From positions 1,798,001 to 1,862,000 of the forward strand of contig CM049992.1 of assembly GCA_016630955.3 (NCBI GenBank): a stretch of DNA of 64,000 nucleotides, read 5' to 3'. Of the stretch, positions 43,594-55,139 are shown piece by piece. This DNA is from Didymella arachidicola (taxonomy: Eukaryota; Ascomycota; Dothideomycetes; Pleosporales; Didymellaceae). Made by a program: the position numbers and the translations under genes. Within the stretch, counting starts at the first letter, position 1. Every line of letters begins with the position of its first letter. The notes below the pieces were generated by a model. It was not told the DNA's origin. It saw only the letters and a list, made by a program, of their open reading frames with translations, and made no database searches.

Positions 43594-44682
43594 TGCTTCT
43601 GGTGTGGGTTTCGAGGAAGAGAAACGTGCGAAGACACGACGGCCAGGGGCGGCGGTGTGTAGCGTCGATATGTAGGCAGTCTGTACTCTTAGCGCATTCG
43701 GGAAGAGTGAGTGTAGTCGTATGTGGGATAGCAGGACCGACGGTATGGGAGCAATTCATGATCTCTGAACCGAGCAGCAGGATACGGGCTCCCAGACCCT
43801 ATCACAGGGACATTTCTGCACAGGGGTCTCGATCCAGGGACCGAACTGCTTCTGGTGTGATCTCGACCGAGAAGATGATTAACAAGGGTCTGTGTGCCCC
43901 GATTGGAGAAGACACAATGAGGAGTGGGGTCGGCCATCATGAAACCGCCTCGAACCGTCATTCACCCGGCCTTGCGGGTGTCAGAACACACCTGTCACGC
44001 TTCATGGTCAAAAACCCGTCACGGTAGAGAGCATGACCTTCCATGCGCATCGTCCAACGACGACAGCTCCACAGGCTTTACTCCAGGCGGGGAGGGTGAT
44101 AGTTCCAGATTGGCAGAACTGTAAAACACGGATATGGTACATACTAATTACCAACGTTGGATAGTAGCGAAGAGCTAATGAGTCGAGCGAAGTGGTCTGA
44201 AGTCTCCACCGTGGATCAATTCCGGGTCTTCGGGAGACCAACCTCCTTGATAAAGTCGACCCATCACAGTGCTTTTAGTCAAACAGAAGGCCCGTACTCC
44301 TCACGCCATCACTCACAGGTAGTGAAAGGAACACGGCGTCCCGGAAAGAACCACAGCTGTCTCATTAGCTCTCTAGGCTCTCGCGTTGAGGAGGGTCAGA
44401 GATCTCTCATCCTGTCATTCCGTTTATCCTGGCGTTCGGCGTCGAGCCTAGAAGATATGTTCGAAAAAAAATAAAAAAATTCGGGGTGATGTATTGTTGG
44501 ATTAGGTTATAGGTCGCCACTTGCAGGTGTAGCTGTGATAGGCGATTGTTCTCCGGAGCAGGTCCTTCGCCCACACCACGTGGTCGAACTCCGTAGACTA
44601 GCACGACGGTTGGGCCGCAGGTGCGCCTCTGCCGTCCACGTGCACCCGGGCGCATCCCAGCTGCCGAACGGCTTGGCCATAG

Positions 44683-45087
44683 CTAGAACGACGTTATGCG
44701 TCGAGTTTCTGCGGCAGAGACCGCTTTGACTGTTTGGAGGTGATCTAAAGCCAACAATACGTATGTCAATAGGCTCAATGCGAGGCTGATCCTGTCTACC
44801 ACCGTTGTGCCATGATTTTCCGGTTGTTTGGTAAATCGCCGGTCCAGCAGGGAGGGCGGCGTGCTGCGCCGGAGCACCGGGGACATGGGAACATCAGCGT
44901 TCAAACTTTTGTTCCCAACAACCAGGTCTTCCAAAGTCGTTCCTTTGGCTGCCACGTAAACCCGCTTTTGACGCACACTCGGATTTGCCGCGCTGTCCGA
45001 TGGACTGCTGGAAAGAGGTGTACGTCCGCGTTGGTGTGACCGGGGAAAGTGCGAAACTGACCCGTTGTGGATATCGGCTTGACTCAT
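44683..45087 (-). other. Possible small hypothetical gene
   Basis: An ATG-initiated frame of 134 codons. The first 100 residues are polar with a plausible protein composition (RVYVAAKGTTLEDLVVGNKS), followed by a hydrophobic stretch (ISLALSLLTYVLLALDHL). A GTATTG after ACATAC could be a donor. There is no family match by eye, so this is a weak call. Confidence 0.3.
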
Positions 45088-45726
45088 GCACGTCTATCTG
45101 CCTGGGAGGAACGTGCACCAGTCAATCTAACATTTTTGCCATGGTCTTTCGCCCACCCAATCGAAAAGATCATTGGGAATGCGAAGCAAGAGAAGGAATT
45201 GAGCGGGGGCTGTCTTCAACTTCAGACCCTGTCAGTGAGTGTAAAGCTCCCATACAGATCTCCATTCGTCAAAATCTATCTGCGTCGACGAATAATAGGC
45301 GGGCTTCTAAAAGTCATCCAGAACACCCAAGTGCTGCTAGATCATGCAACTCGAGGACTAGTCGTGGTCCTTATTCGCAAATAGCTGTACGCCTTGTTCG
45401 ATGTCGAATGATGTTGACACTGACCTCGAGTAGCGCGTCGCTCCGTTCTGACAGCGATGATCGAAGGAATACAGACCCTGGACGGCATTGAGTCGCTCCT
45501 GCTATGTAATTTCGTAGAAGTCAAGTTAGGCGCGAACGTCAGCTGGTCTAGCCTGGAAAGGATTCTTGCGCAGCCGTAACTGTTTGTTTCCAGTGTGACT
45601 TTGTTCGCCCTCCGACCTTCGGTGGGACTTCACCTTACCGACAAAAGGAGGTCTTGGGACGTAGCGAACTGCCGGCATTTCTACGTGGGCGGAAAGCCTC
45701 TGGCCAAAGTTAACGCTTGACGCGGT

Positions 45727-45736
45727 GTTATAAAGA
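45727..45736 (+). promoter_or_regulatory. TATA-like element before the secreted GMC gene
   Basis: TTATAAAGAC lies about 90 bases before the ATG at 45822, followed by a C/T- and CA-rich leader. Confidence 0.35.
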
Positions 45737-45821
45737 CTTCAATGGCCACAAGGCATCCCACACCCATCTCTGAGCATCCCAGACCACTTTCCCTAATAAC
45801 CTAATACATCTGGATTTCAAA

Positions 45822-47716
45822 ATGCCAGTCTTTTCTCGTTTGGCAGTAGCCGTTCAGCTCTTCGGCATCATCTTCACCCCTGTTCTTGGGGCAGCAGCCT
45901 CGAAAGACTACGATTATGTTATTGTTGGAGGCGGCGTCACGGGACTGGTTGTCGCCAACCGTTTGACCGAGGACAAGAGGAGTATGTGCAATTCCTCGTA
46001 ATGGCCAAGTGTAGAAGCTGACTTTGACCTCCAGTCTCCGTCCTGGTCATAGAGAGTGGCGAGTCCATCGACAGCCCAGGAAACATGATCCCTTACAAGG
46101 CCAATGACCTTACTAGTGCCAACGGTCTGATGTGGGATGGCCTCACATCCCTGCCTGAGCCTGGTCTGGGTAATTCAACGTACAATGTCTTGGTTGCCAA
46201 GGTCCTTGGTGGTGGATCGGTTGTAAACGGCATGGTGTACGACCGCGGCTCTGCTGCTGACTACGATGCTTGGGAGGCTCTGGGTAACAATGGTTGGGGA
46301 TGGGCAGGTATGGAGCCGTTCTTCAAGAAAGGCACCACCTTCCAGCCCCCTTCTGCCGCTGTCGCAGAGGCCTTCAACATCACATGGGACCCCGAGACAT
46401 ACGGCAACGGTCCTTTGGCTGTCAGTATCACTGATACCCAGTACCCTGATATCAAGGACTACTGGGCGGCATGGAAGGCTACTGGTGTTCATGTTCCGGA
46501 GGATGGTAACAACGGTGAGGCCTATGGACCTTCTTGGTACGCCAACACAATGGACAAGAAGACTGGTCGCCGCGCACACGCTCGTTACGCGTACATTGAC
46601 CCCATCGTTCAGCGGACCAACCTGAAGATCCTCACCAAGACCACTGCTCAAAAGATTGTATTTGGCAAGAATCTGACGGCAACTGGTGTCGAGATCAAGG
46701 ATGACAATACCAACAAGACTTACACCGTAAACGCAAGGAAGGAGGTCGTCCTTGCTGCTGGCGCTATTCAGACTCCGAAGCTTCTTCAACTCAGCGGTGT
46801 TGGTCCCAGGTCTGTCTTGGAGGCTGCCGGAGTTGAAGTGAAGGTGGAGCTTGACGCCGTCGGCTCCAATTTTCAGGACCACCCCTATGCCACCGTTGTC
46901 TTCAACACGACGCCGGTCCATTATCCCAGCTCCAACTTGATCATGACCAACGCTACTTTTAACGCCTCAGCTTGGGCTCAGTATGAAGCCAACAAGACCG
47001 GTCCATATACTTACGCCCGTGGCAACGCTCTTGCTTTCATCTCGCTGCCTGATATGACCTCCGACGTCAGCTCCGTTGTCAGCAGCCTGAACAGCCAGCA
47101 GGACGCTTCCTATCTTCCCAGCTTCTACACAGGCAACAAGAAGCTCCTGAAGGGCTTTGCAGCGCAGAAGAAGATAATTGCTGGTCTCTTCGAGCGCAAG
47201 GATGCGGCTGTTGCCGAATTCCCTGTCCCTGCTGATGGCTCTTATGGTCTTGTTGGTGTCGAGAAGCCCCTCTCTCGTGGTTTCGTTCACATCAACGCAA
47301 AAAACCCTACTGGATCCCCTGACATCATCCATAATGCCTTCGTCAACCCTATTGATAGGAGTGTCATGGCCATTGGACTTCGCTTCTTCCGTGGTGTCTG
47401 GGCCCGCTCCGAGCTCAAGGAGTACAAAATCAGCGAGACTGTCCCTGGCGCTCAGTACACATCTGACGAAGACATCTACTCTGCTCTTCTTGCTCAGGCT
47501 TCTCTATCCCCCACTCTCGCTCACCCCTCTGGCTCATGCCCCATGATGCCCGAGAACGCGGGTGGATGCGTTAGCGACAAGCTTCTTGTTTATGGCACGC
47601 AACATCTCTCCGTCGTAGATGCTTCCATCATCCCCATCATCCCTTCATGTCATCTGCAGGCTACCGCTTACGGTATTGGCGAGAAGGCTGCGGACGTGAT
47701 CAAATCGAGAGCCTAG
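45822..47716 (+). CDS. Secreted GMC oxidoreductase (AA3-type)
   Basis: A FAD-dependent glucose-methanol-choline oxidoreductase of about 613 residues. Exons are 45822-45981 and 46035-47716; the 53-nt intron (GTATGT..CTCCAG) joins to KRISVLVIESGES. A signal peptide (MPVFSRLAVAVQLFGIIFTPVLG) directs secretion. The FAD-binding motif is DYVIVGGGVTGLVVANRL; GMC signature 1 is in the VLGGGSVVNGMVYDRG region and signature 2 at GAIQTPKLLQLSGVG. At the C-terminus AHPSGSCPMMP and PSCHLQATAYG hold the likely active-site His pair, as in AA3_2 aryl-alcohol and glucose oxidases. Asn-X-Ser/Thr sites are frequent. It is intact, unlike the GMC gene at 7.9-9.7 kb, and belongs to a different GMC branch. The substrate (sugar, aryl alcohol or a metabolite) is not decided by the sequence. 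Confidence 0.92.
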
Positions 47717-48612
47717 GCCTGCTAGACTTCGACCGTCGACTCTTCGTGTACATATTTTATACAATCATCAGAGATGTTGTTCTATCAACGGCTACCAGAT
47801 TTCCTGCACCTGCTCAAGGCAAATCCGACACGTGATGAACAAGATAGGATTTCTCGGGCCGTGTCCTCTCGGTGGGGTGTGAAGTTTCGTAGGATGTCGG
47901 TCGCATAACACCGAGCCACGCAACAGGTCGTGACCCAAAGAGACAACAAAATGGCTGCAGAAAGATCGATGGGTTATCAGGGATGCGATGCATGATAGCG
48001 GACGGGTTCGTGATCGTGTTGGTTGTGGTGTTGCTGTGGGATCGCGGAGCGTTGACGCGACTTCCAAAATTCCACGCGTCCAGTCACGTCAGTCTCGATG
48101 TGGGCTAGTTCTATGTTGCCCACTTGAGCAAGAACTTCTAATAGTGAAGGTTGCTTGCGCTATCCCATGAAATGCACTGTTGCCCTAAATTTTTATCGAC
48201 GCTGACATTAATTAGTACCGGAGCGCTGGTCAAATAGGCACGAGAATATGCCACGGAGTCTCTCCCTGGTTCTTGCCCAGGTACCTTAGCCATGTCTGTC
48301 CGGGTGACATGAGGGAAATTTCCACAGAACAGATAGGTCCTGAAGCAGACAAAAATTGACAGGTTTTATCATATGGGCCAAACACCTTGTTTTCAGGAGC
48401 TGGTTGGCCCTTGATTAACTTCATGTGCTCTTCTGGAAAGCTTGCCTGACCCCTTCCCTCTTCCCACGCTTTGTTAATGGAGAGATCAATTACTTCATTC
48501 AGCCCACCATCGTGTGGCTTGCTATACCCTGCCGACTTTCTAGAATTCTCCTGTATCAAACATCCACACTTTCTCAGTAGTAAAGACTCCAGCGGCTCTG
48601 TGCAGTCCATCC
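47717..48612. other. Convergent 3' spacer
   Basis: 3' regions of the GMC and RTA1 genes; short open frames only. No gene is seen. Confidence 0.4.
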
Positions 48613-49771
48613 TCACGGCCGCAATTCTCTACGTATCTTCCTTTCTCTCATTAGTCCCTTCTTATCTTGCTTCCTGCTTTTCCTTTCGCTTCGTGAGAGT
48701 TGAGGGAACTCGCTTTCGGTCCCAACTAAAACTCTTCCGGGGTGTATGACGCTCAGCAGCAAGAGGGCTAAAAACATCGGACTTGCATCAAGGCAGTACA
48801 CGTATGCTTCGTTGAACAGCATCGGATTACCCGGCTCGAATCCTTTAGTAAATTCAACGAGTCGAAAGATGATACGAACCTGTGCAAATGTCAGCATAGG
48901 AAGAAACAATGTGAGGGCTACTTACAGTGATGAGGACGAGCACAGTGAATATACTCCACATCTGTAAGCGCCACCCTGTCTTATTACTAGAGATCTGCCC
49001 GCACGCTTCTGTCTGAAGCATGTCACGTATGAACCTAATCCCGAGGACGGTGAATACAACCTAGCTGACTTTCAGCGCGAGCACACAACAGACATTTCGA
49101 CAAGCTCACAATGAGCCCTTCCTGAATGCGCACGCCAGCCATGTACACTTTCAGACCGATCTTCTGAGCCTCTGCATCGTTACCTGGGTTCAGCATTGAT
49201 CCACCCGCAGCTTGTACCAGGAAAGACACGATATCAGCCCAGACAAAATACTTTGCGATACTCGAGGCCTTGAAACCAACACAGCGGCGATCTGGGTGGA
49301 AGAAGTGCACCAGACGACCAAAGCTCATGTAGACAAAGGCATTGATCCCTGGTTTGTAAGTGCTGCTCGATGTTCAGTCACTTCAAGATTTGACTCACAT
49401 AGCGGTGCAAGCAAGAAGAGCAATTGACTCGCTGTTGCAAGCCCGACGTTCTGCTGGTCTCGGCTCCCCAGCGTTCGACAGACAAAGCTTGTCAGCTCGA
49501 AGAGCACGCCTGCAATCATGACCCAGGTGAAAGTTTTCTTGTACCAGAAGGCCTGCGTCGTGTGTGAGATGGTCAGGGAGCCAAAGAGTATGCTAAGTAA
49601 GATCGCGGCAGCAAACGAGGGATTGTAAGTGTAATATGCGTTACAGGCTGAGTAGTCGTCAACACGTCCGAATTTCCCGGGTACAGCTGTTGTGCACTCA
49701 GTAGCGGGGGAAGAATCTGCGCGAGATGTAAGAAGCGCAATATGTGTGGTTCCAATGGGGATGACGGCCAT
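48613..49771 (-). CDS. RTA1-like lipid-translocating exporter family protein
   Basis: A seven-helix membrane protein of the fungal RTA1 family (RTA1, RSB1 and relatives), linked to resistance to aminocholesterol drugs and to lipid-base movement. Four exons, 49771-49399, 49348-49110, 49060-48926 and 48879-48613, add up to 337 residues. The introns are 50, 49 and 46 nt with GTGAGT, GTGAGC and GTAAGT donors; all phases join cleanly. Family features are YNPSFAAAILLSILFGSLT in helix 1, ASQLLFLLAPLW, then FVWADIVSFLVQAAGGSML, IRIIFRLVEF-type text and GFEPGNPMLFNEAYVYCLD, with LLLLSVIHPGRVLVG as the last helix. The tail is basic. The start was taken at the first ATG that gives a short polar N-terminus; a TTG frame extends upstream. 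Transported lipid unknown. Confidence 0.88.
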
Positions 49772-50254
49772 GTTGGGATCGTTCAAGATGTTCTTTGTTT
49801 TGGATGTAGTGCTACCTGTACGTAAAACTCGGAGAATACGGTAACAGGGCTCACTCATATATGATGACAAGGCACCTCAGCTTCTGTTGACCGGAACAGC
49901 ACCCTGGGTTTCGACGCTCGTAGTTTACATCCAGAGCCATAAGACGCGTAATTGAGCCAAGCAATGCCACTCCACAATCGATAAGCGATGCACGTTGAGG
50001 TGTTGTAGAGGTCTTGTCAGCATCAAGGCCAACCAGATGTTGCGTCAGCTCAGCCTCTCGCAAGGTGTTCCCAATCCCGACAATTTGGAATATCTGATCT
50101 GAATACTTGCCGACGCTTCACATTACGATGTCATTGAACAAGTTGGAGAGACTCGTCGCGCTAAGTCTGATGGGTGCTGAATGCTGTTCAGTAGGGCTTC
50201 ACATGTCTGTAACTGTACGGTGTCCAATTTCTCCATTGGTATGTGACACCTCCC
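49772..50254. other. Spacer upstream of the RTA1-like gene
   Basis: Between two minus-strand genes; holds the RTA1-like promoter. No gene is seen. Confidence 0.35.
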
Positions 50255-50950
50255 TCAAATCTTTGCAACATCAGTCAGCCTGTTCTTGTTCAAAACGAAG
50301 GCGCCTTTGCTTTCTGCGAAGACCTTGCCGTAGCCATCTTCGATCCACCCTACTGTCTCAATCCACCTGCCCTTCTTCCGGACCATCTTCGCCCTGCACA
50401 GCAGCACACAGGGTGTGGTTACTGCTGCTTTGTACTTGACATTCAGATCGGCAGTTGCGCACGTATTATCGTATATGAACGCTATCAAGTGTCTCATCAC
50501 TTGGTCAAGCAACGTCGCCGTCACGCCTCCGTGGAGCCGCCCCACACCACCATCCAGATCCGGACCAATACTAATCAGAAGTAGCATCTCTGGCGTGTCC
50601 GAGTCTGTCGGGCTCCACACGTATTCCTCCTTAGCTGCGGTCAGGCCTTTCACAGGCTGGCTCGAGCCCTGCGATGCAGAATTTCCGGTGAACACAGCTT
50701 TCTCGTCATGTCCTCTATCGACCTTGCCGAGCCTGTACATAGACAGATACGCGCGCAGCGCCTCGTCCGTGAATAGGGTTTTGGTGAAGAATGTATTCGA
50801 CACGTCTTCGCGTTGGTCGGGGACCTGGCGCTTTTGTATGCGTGTGATCGATGGGTCGGAGAGGAGGTCTTGACACCATCCTAGTGAGGTGAAGTCCTGT
50901 ATGCGCTCGATCCTGCCGTACGCAGAGTGAGGGTGCGGTAGCCGGCTCAT
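50255..50950 (-). CDS. Hotdog-fold thioesterase-like protein
   Basis: An intronless gene of about 231 residues in the 4HBT/PaaI-like hotdog superfamily, whose members hydrolyse acyl-CoA thioesters. The N-terminal 100 residues are a polar, helical region. The hotdog core starts near MLLLISIGPDLDGGVGRLHGG; the LHGGVTATLLDQVM motif is the hallmark central helix of the fold. It is followed by the strands TADLNVKYKAAVTTP and KKGRWIETVGWIEDGYGKVFAES. Fungal relatives of this layout are usually annotated as thioesterase superfamily proteins. No targeting peptide is obvious. The substrate is unknown. Confidence 0.85.
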   Translation of the reverse strand: MSRLPHPHSAYGRIERIQDFTSLGWCQDLLSDPSITRIQKRQVPDQREDVSNTFFTKTLFTDEALRAYLSMYRLGKVDRGHDEKAVFTGNSASQGSSQPVKGLTAAKEEYVWSPTDSDTPEMLLLISIGPDLDGGVGRLHGGVTATLLDQVMRHLIAFIYDNTCATADLNVKYKAAVTTPCVLLCRAKMVRKKGRWIETVGWIEDGYGKVFAESKGAFVLNKNRLTDVAKI

Positions 50951-51977
50951 AGTAGTTAATACGCTTCAGAGATAGATTGACTTGTGACTTTCGGCGGCGC
51001 GCTCGAGCGGTATCTCATCCCACTGCAAAGAGAAAGCAAATGGTGAGAAGCATGGGATATGCTGCCATGTGAGCGCAGTTGAGGGTTGCGACCCCCCAGT
51101 TGACAAGTGGGAGGGGCGCGACTTCCGAGGTTGTCTTGCGCGACTGCTGAGTCAGGAATGTGGTACTCCAATGTTGCTAACAACTCTCATCGCTACATCC
51201 TTCTCTTAAAGCGCGCGTACTTAATATGCTTTCACAACGATAGCTGGATGACGCGCCTGCCTCGATGAGATGGGTTCGGCTACTCTGTATCGTGTCGTCC
51301 TTCTCAGGTTCCAAGGCGGCATCACCGCGTCTCTTCCGCGATTAGACTCGTCCATTCCCCTGTCTCAAACACGTCCATGTTGCCCAGCTGACAAGGCAGT
51401 ATGGGAATTCCTAAAGGAGGAAGGATGTTCCAATGCTGTACGATGGATGCGAGAAGAGATGACAATGCCCAGCACAACGGCAGAGTTTACACGCAGCCAC
51501 GGTCTGCATTTAACCGCCCAGCTTCCTGGGCGCCTTTCGAGGCGCATCACCCAGGCAAATACGCCACAAGGCTTGGCAATTGATGATGCAAATATCATGA
51601 AAGATCTCGTGCTTGGGAAGGGGAGCACGCAGGATCAGATTGTACATGCTGAGAACTGCAACATTTCACCTTCACGAGCACCATCTCCAGCGGGTCGGAT
51701 ACGAGGATCTCTGAACACCTTCCAGATCCGCATCGAATCTTATCTGCCAAGTTGATGCCGTGACATCGTTGTAGGCCCCTGTTGGCCTGATTGCGCGTTC
51801 GCTGATGACGCGAAGCTGGGCAAAATTGCACGCTCTTAACCCTACCACTTGAAAGCTTGACTTGGTTCACCTGGAGGTATGGATCTGCTGTATATTAGCC
51901 TTGCGTTTTCGCACTCATTGTGAGTTGAGAATGAGTGTCTGGGGTGCTTGTAGGTACCTTGCCATTCGTGCATCATC
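50951..51977. other. Divergent intergenic region
   Basis: Between the thioesterase and the permease. It includes the weak frame at 51270-51755 listed separately. Confidence 0.35.
51270..51755 (+). other. ORF of uncertain status
   Basis: ATG-initiated, 161 codons, with no recognised domain. A segment KAVWEFLKEEGCSNAVRWMREEM looks helical. It may be chance. Confidence 0.2.
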
Positions 51978-53956
51978 ATGGCGGCTCTCAACGTAACACA
52001 TCTGAAACACCTCTTTTGGGGCGACTCGAGCGATAACGTCGACGCTGTGGACGTTAAGGAAAAGAATGCACGTATCGGCGACGAAGTCTTTGTAGATGGA
52101 GTACCTGTCTACCAAGATGCCAATGGAGCACCTGTAGAGACGGTCAGTCCACTGGGCTATCATGTTGGCTGGGCTGGCATCCTCTTCCTGAATGTCAGCC
52201 AGATGGTGGGAACAGGTGTCTTCAGCACTCGTAAGTTCGGAACGAATCGCTCAAGCTAGTCGTATGCTGAAATTCATTGTAGCTGGTTCTATATTGCGCG
52301 CTCTTGACTCTGTGGGTCTGTCGATCTTGTACTGGATCTTTGGTTTCATTATCGCTGCCAGTAGGTGAATGCTACTCGGCCGCTTGACCCTTTACTAATA
52401 TTTGATAGCTACTCTCGCCATCTACTTGGAGTACGCTTCCTTATATCCTAACCGTTCCGGCGGTCAGGTTGCATATCTCGAGCAGGCATTCCCCAGGCCT
52501 GCTTTCTTATTCCCGGTCACATATGCATTCTTCACAGTTGTTTTCTCATTCTCGAGCAGCAACGCGGTCGTTCTGGCACGTTACATCTACCGCGCTGCCG
52601 GCTACACCGCGTCCGAATGGGAAAACAAAGGTCTGGCTATGGCTTCGTACACTTTCCTTGCGTTTTTGGTAAATCAAGCCTTCAACTCAAGAGGTGCACA
52701 AGCTGACAGCAGTGCAGTGTTTGATCTCTACAAGATGGTCGATTCGCCTTATGAATTTGATCTCGTTAGTCAAGCTGATCATTCTTTTGTTCATCGTCTT
52801 GACCGGGTTCGCCGTGCTGGGAGGAGGTACGCGTGTGCAAGACCCGCACGCTAACTTTCGCAACTCCTTTGATGGCATCACCAACAATGGGAACGATCTG
52901 GTCAATGCTCTGGTCAGCATCAACTTCGCCTACCAAGGATACGCCAATGCTTTCAATGTCACGAATGAGATCAAGGTAAGTGCACCTTGCAGCGCGCGAT
53001 TTCAAATTACTGATGCGTTCCAGAACCCTTTCCCTCTTCTTAAGAAAGTCGCTCCGATATCACTCATCATTGTCTTTATTCTGTATGTCCTCGCCAACGT
53101 AGCGTACTTTGCAGCTGTGCCAGCGGCTGAGATTCGGGAGTCTGGTGAACTGGCAGCCGCTCTCTTTTTCGAGGCTGTCTTTGGCACCAAGGCAGCCAAA
53201 GGCCTCCCTGCTCTCATTGCAGTCAGTGCAGCCGGCAACATTATGGCTGTCATTATCGGCGCCACACGTCAAATTCGCGAATGTGCCAGGCAAGGTGTCA
53301 TCCCCTGGCCGCACGTTTGGGCTTCGACTAAGCCTTTCGGCACGCCGTTCGCCCCAGTCCTTTTGAAGTGGGTCATGACCTGTATTATCATTCTTGCATT
53401 ACCCTTTGGCGACGCTTTCGATTTCTTGGTCGATCTCCGCTCCTATCCCGACTCTATTTTTATCTTTCTGATGGTCGTCGGCATCTACGCCATTCGTTGG
53501 CGGCGCAAGAAGGAGGGGCTTCCTCCTGCTCAGTTCCAGGCCTGGCACTCGGCTCTCGTATTTTCGGCTGCAGTCTGTCTCTTCATCCTGATCATGCCGT
53601 GGGTACCTCCAGAGGATGGCGGTGACTACTCATTCTGGTATGGCACGTATATTGTTGTTGGTCTCGGCCTCATTGTGGGCATGATCCTTTACTACTATCT
53701 TTGGGTTCATCTCCTACCCCGACTTCGCAAGTACAGCATCAGGACGCTCACCGTCGTCAACGAGGATGGCAGTGTCGTGCATCAGCTGAAGCGGGTCCCG
53801 AACGACGACGTTGCGGAGTGGGACAGAACTCACGATGATGCCGGTAACGTACTCTCAGAGTCTACAGGTATTGATGACACGGGCAATGCGCATTTAGTCC
53901 ACCGAGTTAAAGTTAAGGACACAGCAGCCAGTTATGCCACTGAGCAGAAGGTCTAG
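51978..53956 (+). CDS. MUP1-like amino-acid permease (APC superfamily)
   Basis: A plasma-membrane amino-acid transporter of about 593 residues, most like the fungal high-affinity methionine permease group (MUP1). Five exons: 51978-52230, 52283-52360, 52409-52668, 52718-52975 and 53024-53956. The introns are 52, 48, 49 and 48 nt; the last (GTAAGT..TTCCAG) is in frame if retained. The joined text restores VSQMVGTGVFSTPGSILRAL, the conserved helix-1 motif of the APC family, then YLEYASLYPNRSGGQVAYLEQ and NAFNVTNEIKNPFPLLKK. About twelve hydrophobic segments are seen. The N-terminal 65 residues are acidic, and the C-terminal tail has the charge and Ser/Thr content typical of endocytosis-regulated permeases. 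The gene looks intact. Confidence 0.9.
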
Positions 53957-54009
53957 CGCGTCAGGCTGTCATCGATCTCAACAGCATTGCGGGACTTTGG
54001 TAGCTCGAC

Positions 54010-55139
54010 TCATGGCACTAAAATTGCCCTCCCTCGAACCAGTCCATCTCTCAAATCCTGCACCGCGCGTTCGTAGTCTGCGAGCTTGTATTTGGAAGTA
54101 CGCAGCTTGACATTTCCATGCGCAGCCAACACCATCAACTCCGCGAGGTCGTTGTAGCTGCCAACCAGATTTCCAAAAAAAAGTTGATTTCAGTCGAGAT
54201 ACTGTCGACGGTCGGGATGTCCAGATTTTCACCATATACCACAACATAATAGTTTTAAGCTCTTCGAAGCATTTTCACACCAGACTTGGTGGAGCCGCCC
54301 TCAGCGACGAAATCTATCACAGATGCAGAACCCTTTCCTTGCGTGAATTTCATGACCTCATGAACGACCAATCCAACTTCGTCGACTTGCAGTGTATGAT
54401 CGGCTCCAATGGACACGGCGAGATCGAGTGCTGCCTGATTACTGTCCACTACAACCAGTGTTGCTGCGTTCATGGCCTTCATGCATTGTATGCCAATGTG
54501 ACCAAGCTGAGATCCGTTAGCGATCGTTCAGTGCCTCCGTCAAAACACTCACACCGCCTGCACCAATCATTACGCAGTAGTCGCCCGGCCGCAGAATTCT
54601 TGCTACTTTCGTAACAACGTAATAAGCAGTCAGACCTGCATCTACAAGAGCAGCGACATCTGATGGTTCGAGCTTGTTGTCCACCTTGATCACGCTTCTC
54701 GCAGTCGTGCGGATGTACTCAGCATACCCACCGTCGACGTTCATGCCCGGGAATTTGCTGCCTTCTGCACTTCTTCAACATTCTTTTATATTCCACCCTG
54801 AATTTTGACATACTGCAATGTACATCATGGCCAAACCTACAAGCCGTGCACAAGCGGATGCAAAATGACCTTGTCTCCAACTTTGACATTGGAAACCGAA
54901 GAACCAATTTCATGGACCCAACCTGCGTTCTCATGTCCAATTGTGTACGGCAGCCTCACGCTGGATTGCTCTTTCCATTCGCCATCGCAGATGTGGATAT
55001 CTGTTCGGCACACGCCGGCTGCGCCAACTTTGACGATAGTATCGAGGGGTGATTGAACTGTTGGTGTTGTAACGTCGTGAAACTCCATTGGCACATCGTA
55101 CGCCACTACTCGTACGGCCTTCATAGTTTTTGCGGCCAT
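54010..55139 (-). pseudogene. Zinc alcohol dehydrogenase (MDR), decayed
   Basis: A medium-chain zinc-dependent alcohol dehydrogenase, about 345 codons long when whole. It starts at ATG 55139. The catalytic-zinc region GAAGVCRTDIHICDGEW and TIGHENAGWVHEIG is intact. The frame then breaks after VILHPLVHGL (TAG), resumes in another frame (CRFGHDVHCSMSKF), and is interrupted by about 49 bases bracketed by AAATTC before FPGMNVDGGYAEY. The coenzyme domain follows, with an intron still recognisable (GTGAGT..CTCAG) after VMIGAGG. Further lesions are a TAA after KMLRRA and a run of eight T where six are expected, after which GNLVGSYNDLAELM continues to TGA at 54010-54012. The structural-zinc cysteine loop is lost. 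At least four lesions make a functional enzyme unlikely. Confidence 0.8.

Larger units (their letters stand above)
43594..45821. other. Long divergent intergenic region
   Basis: About 2.2 kb between the rhodopsin-domain and GMC genes. The only protein-like frame is the one at 44683-45087 on minus, listed separately. Confidence 0.4.

Noticed and set aside
46175..46921. 248-codon open frame on the minus strand
   Set aside because: It is antisense to the GMC oxidoreductase exon and an effect of its codon bias.
7931..47716. A secondary-metabolite cluster built around the two GMC oxidoreductases
   Set aside because: No polyketide synthase, NRPS, terpene cyclase, P450 or cluster regulator lies nearby, and the two GMC genes are 36 kb apart and of different branches.
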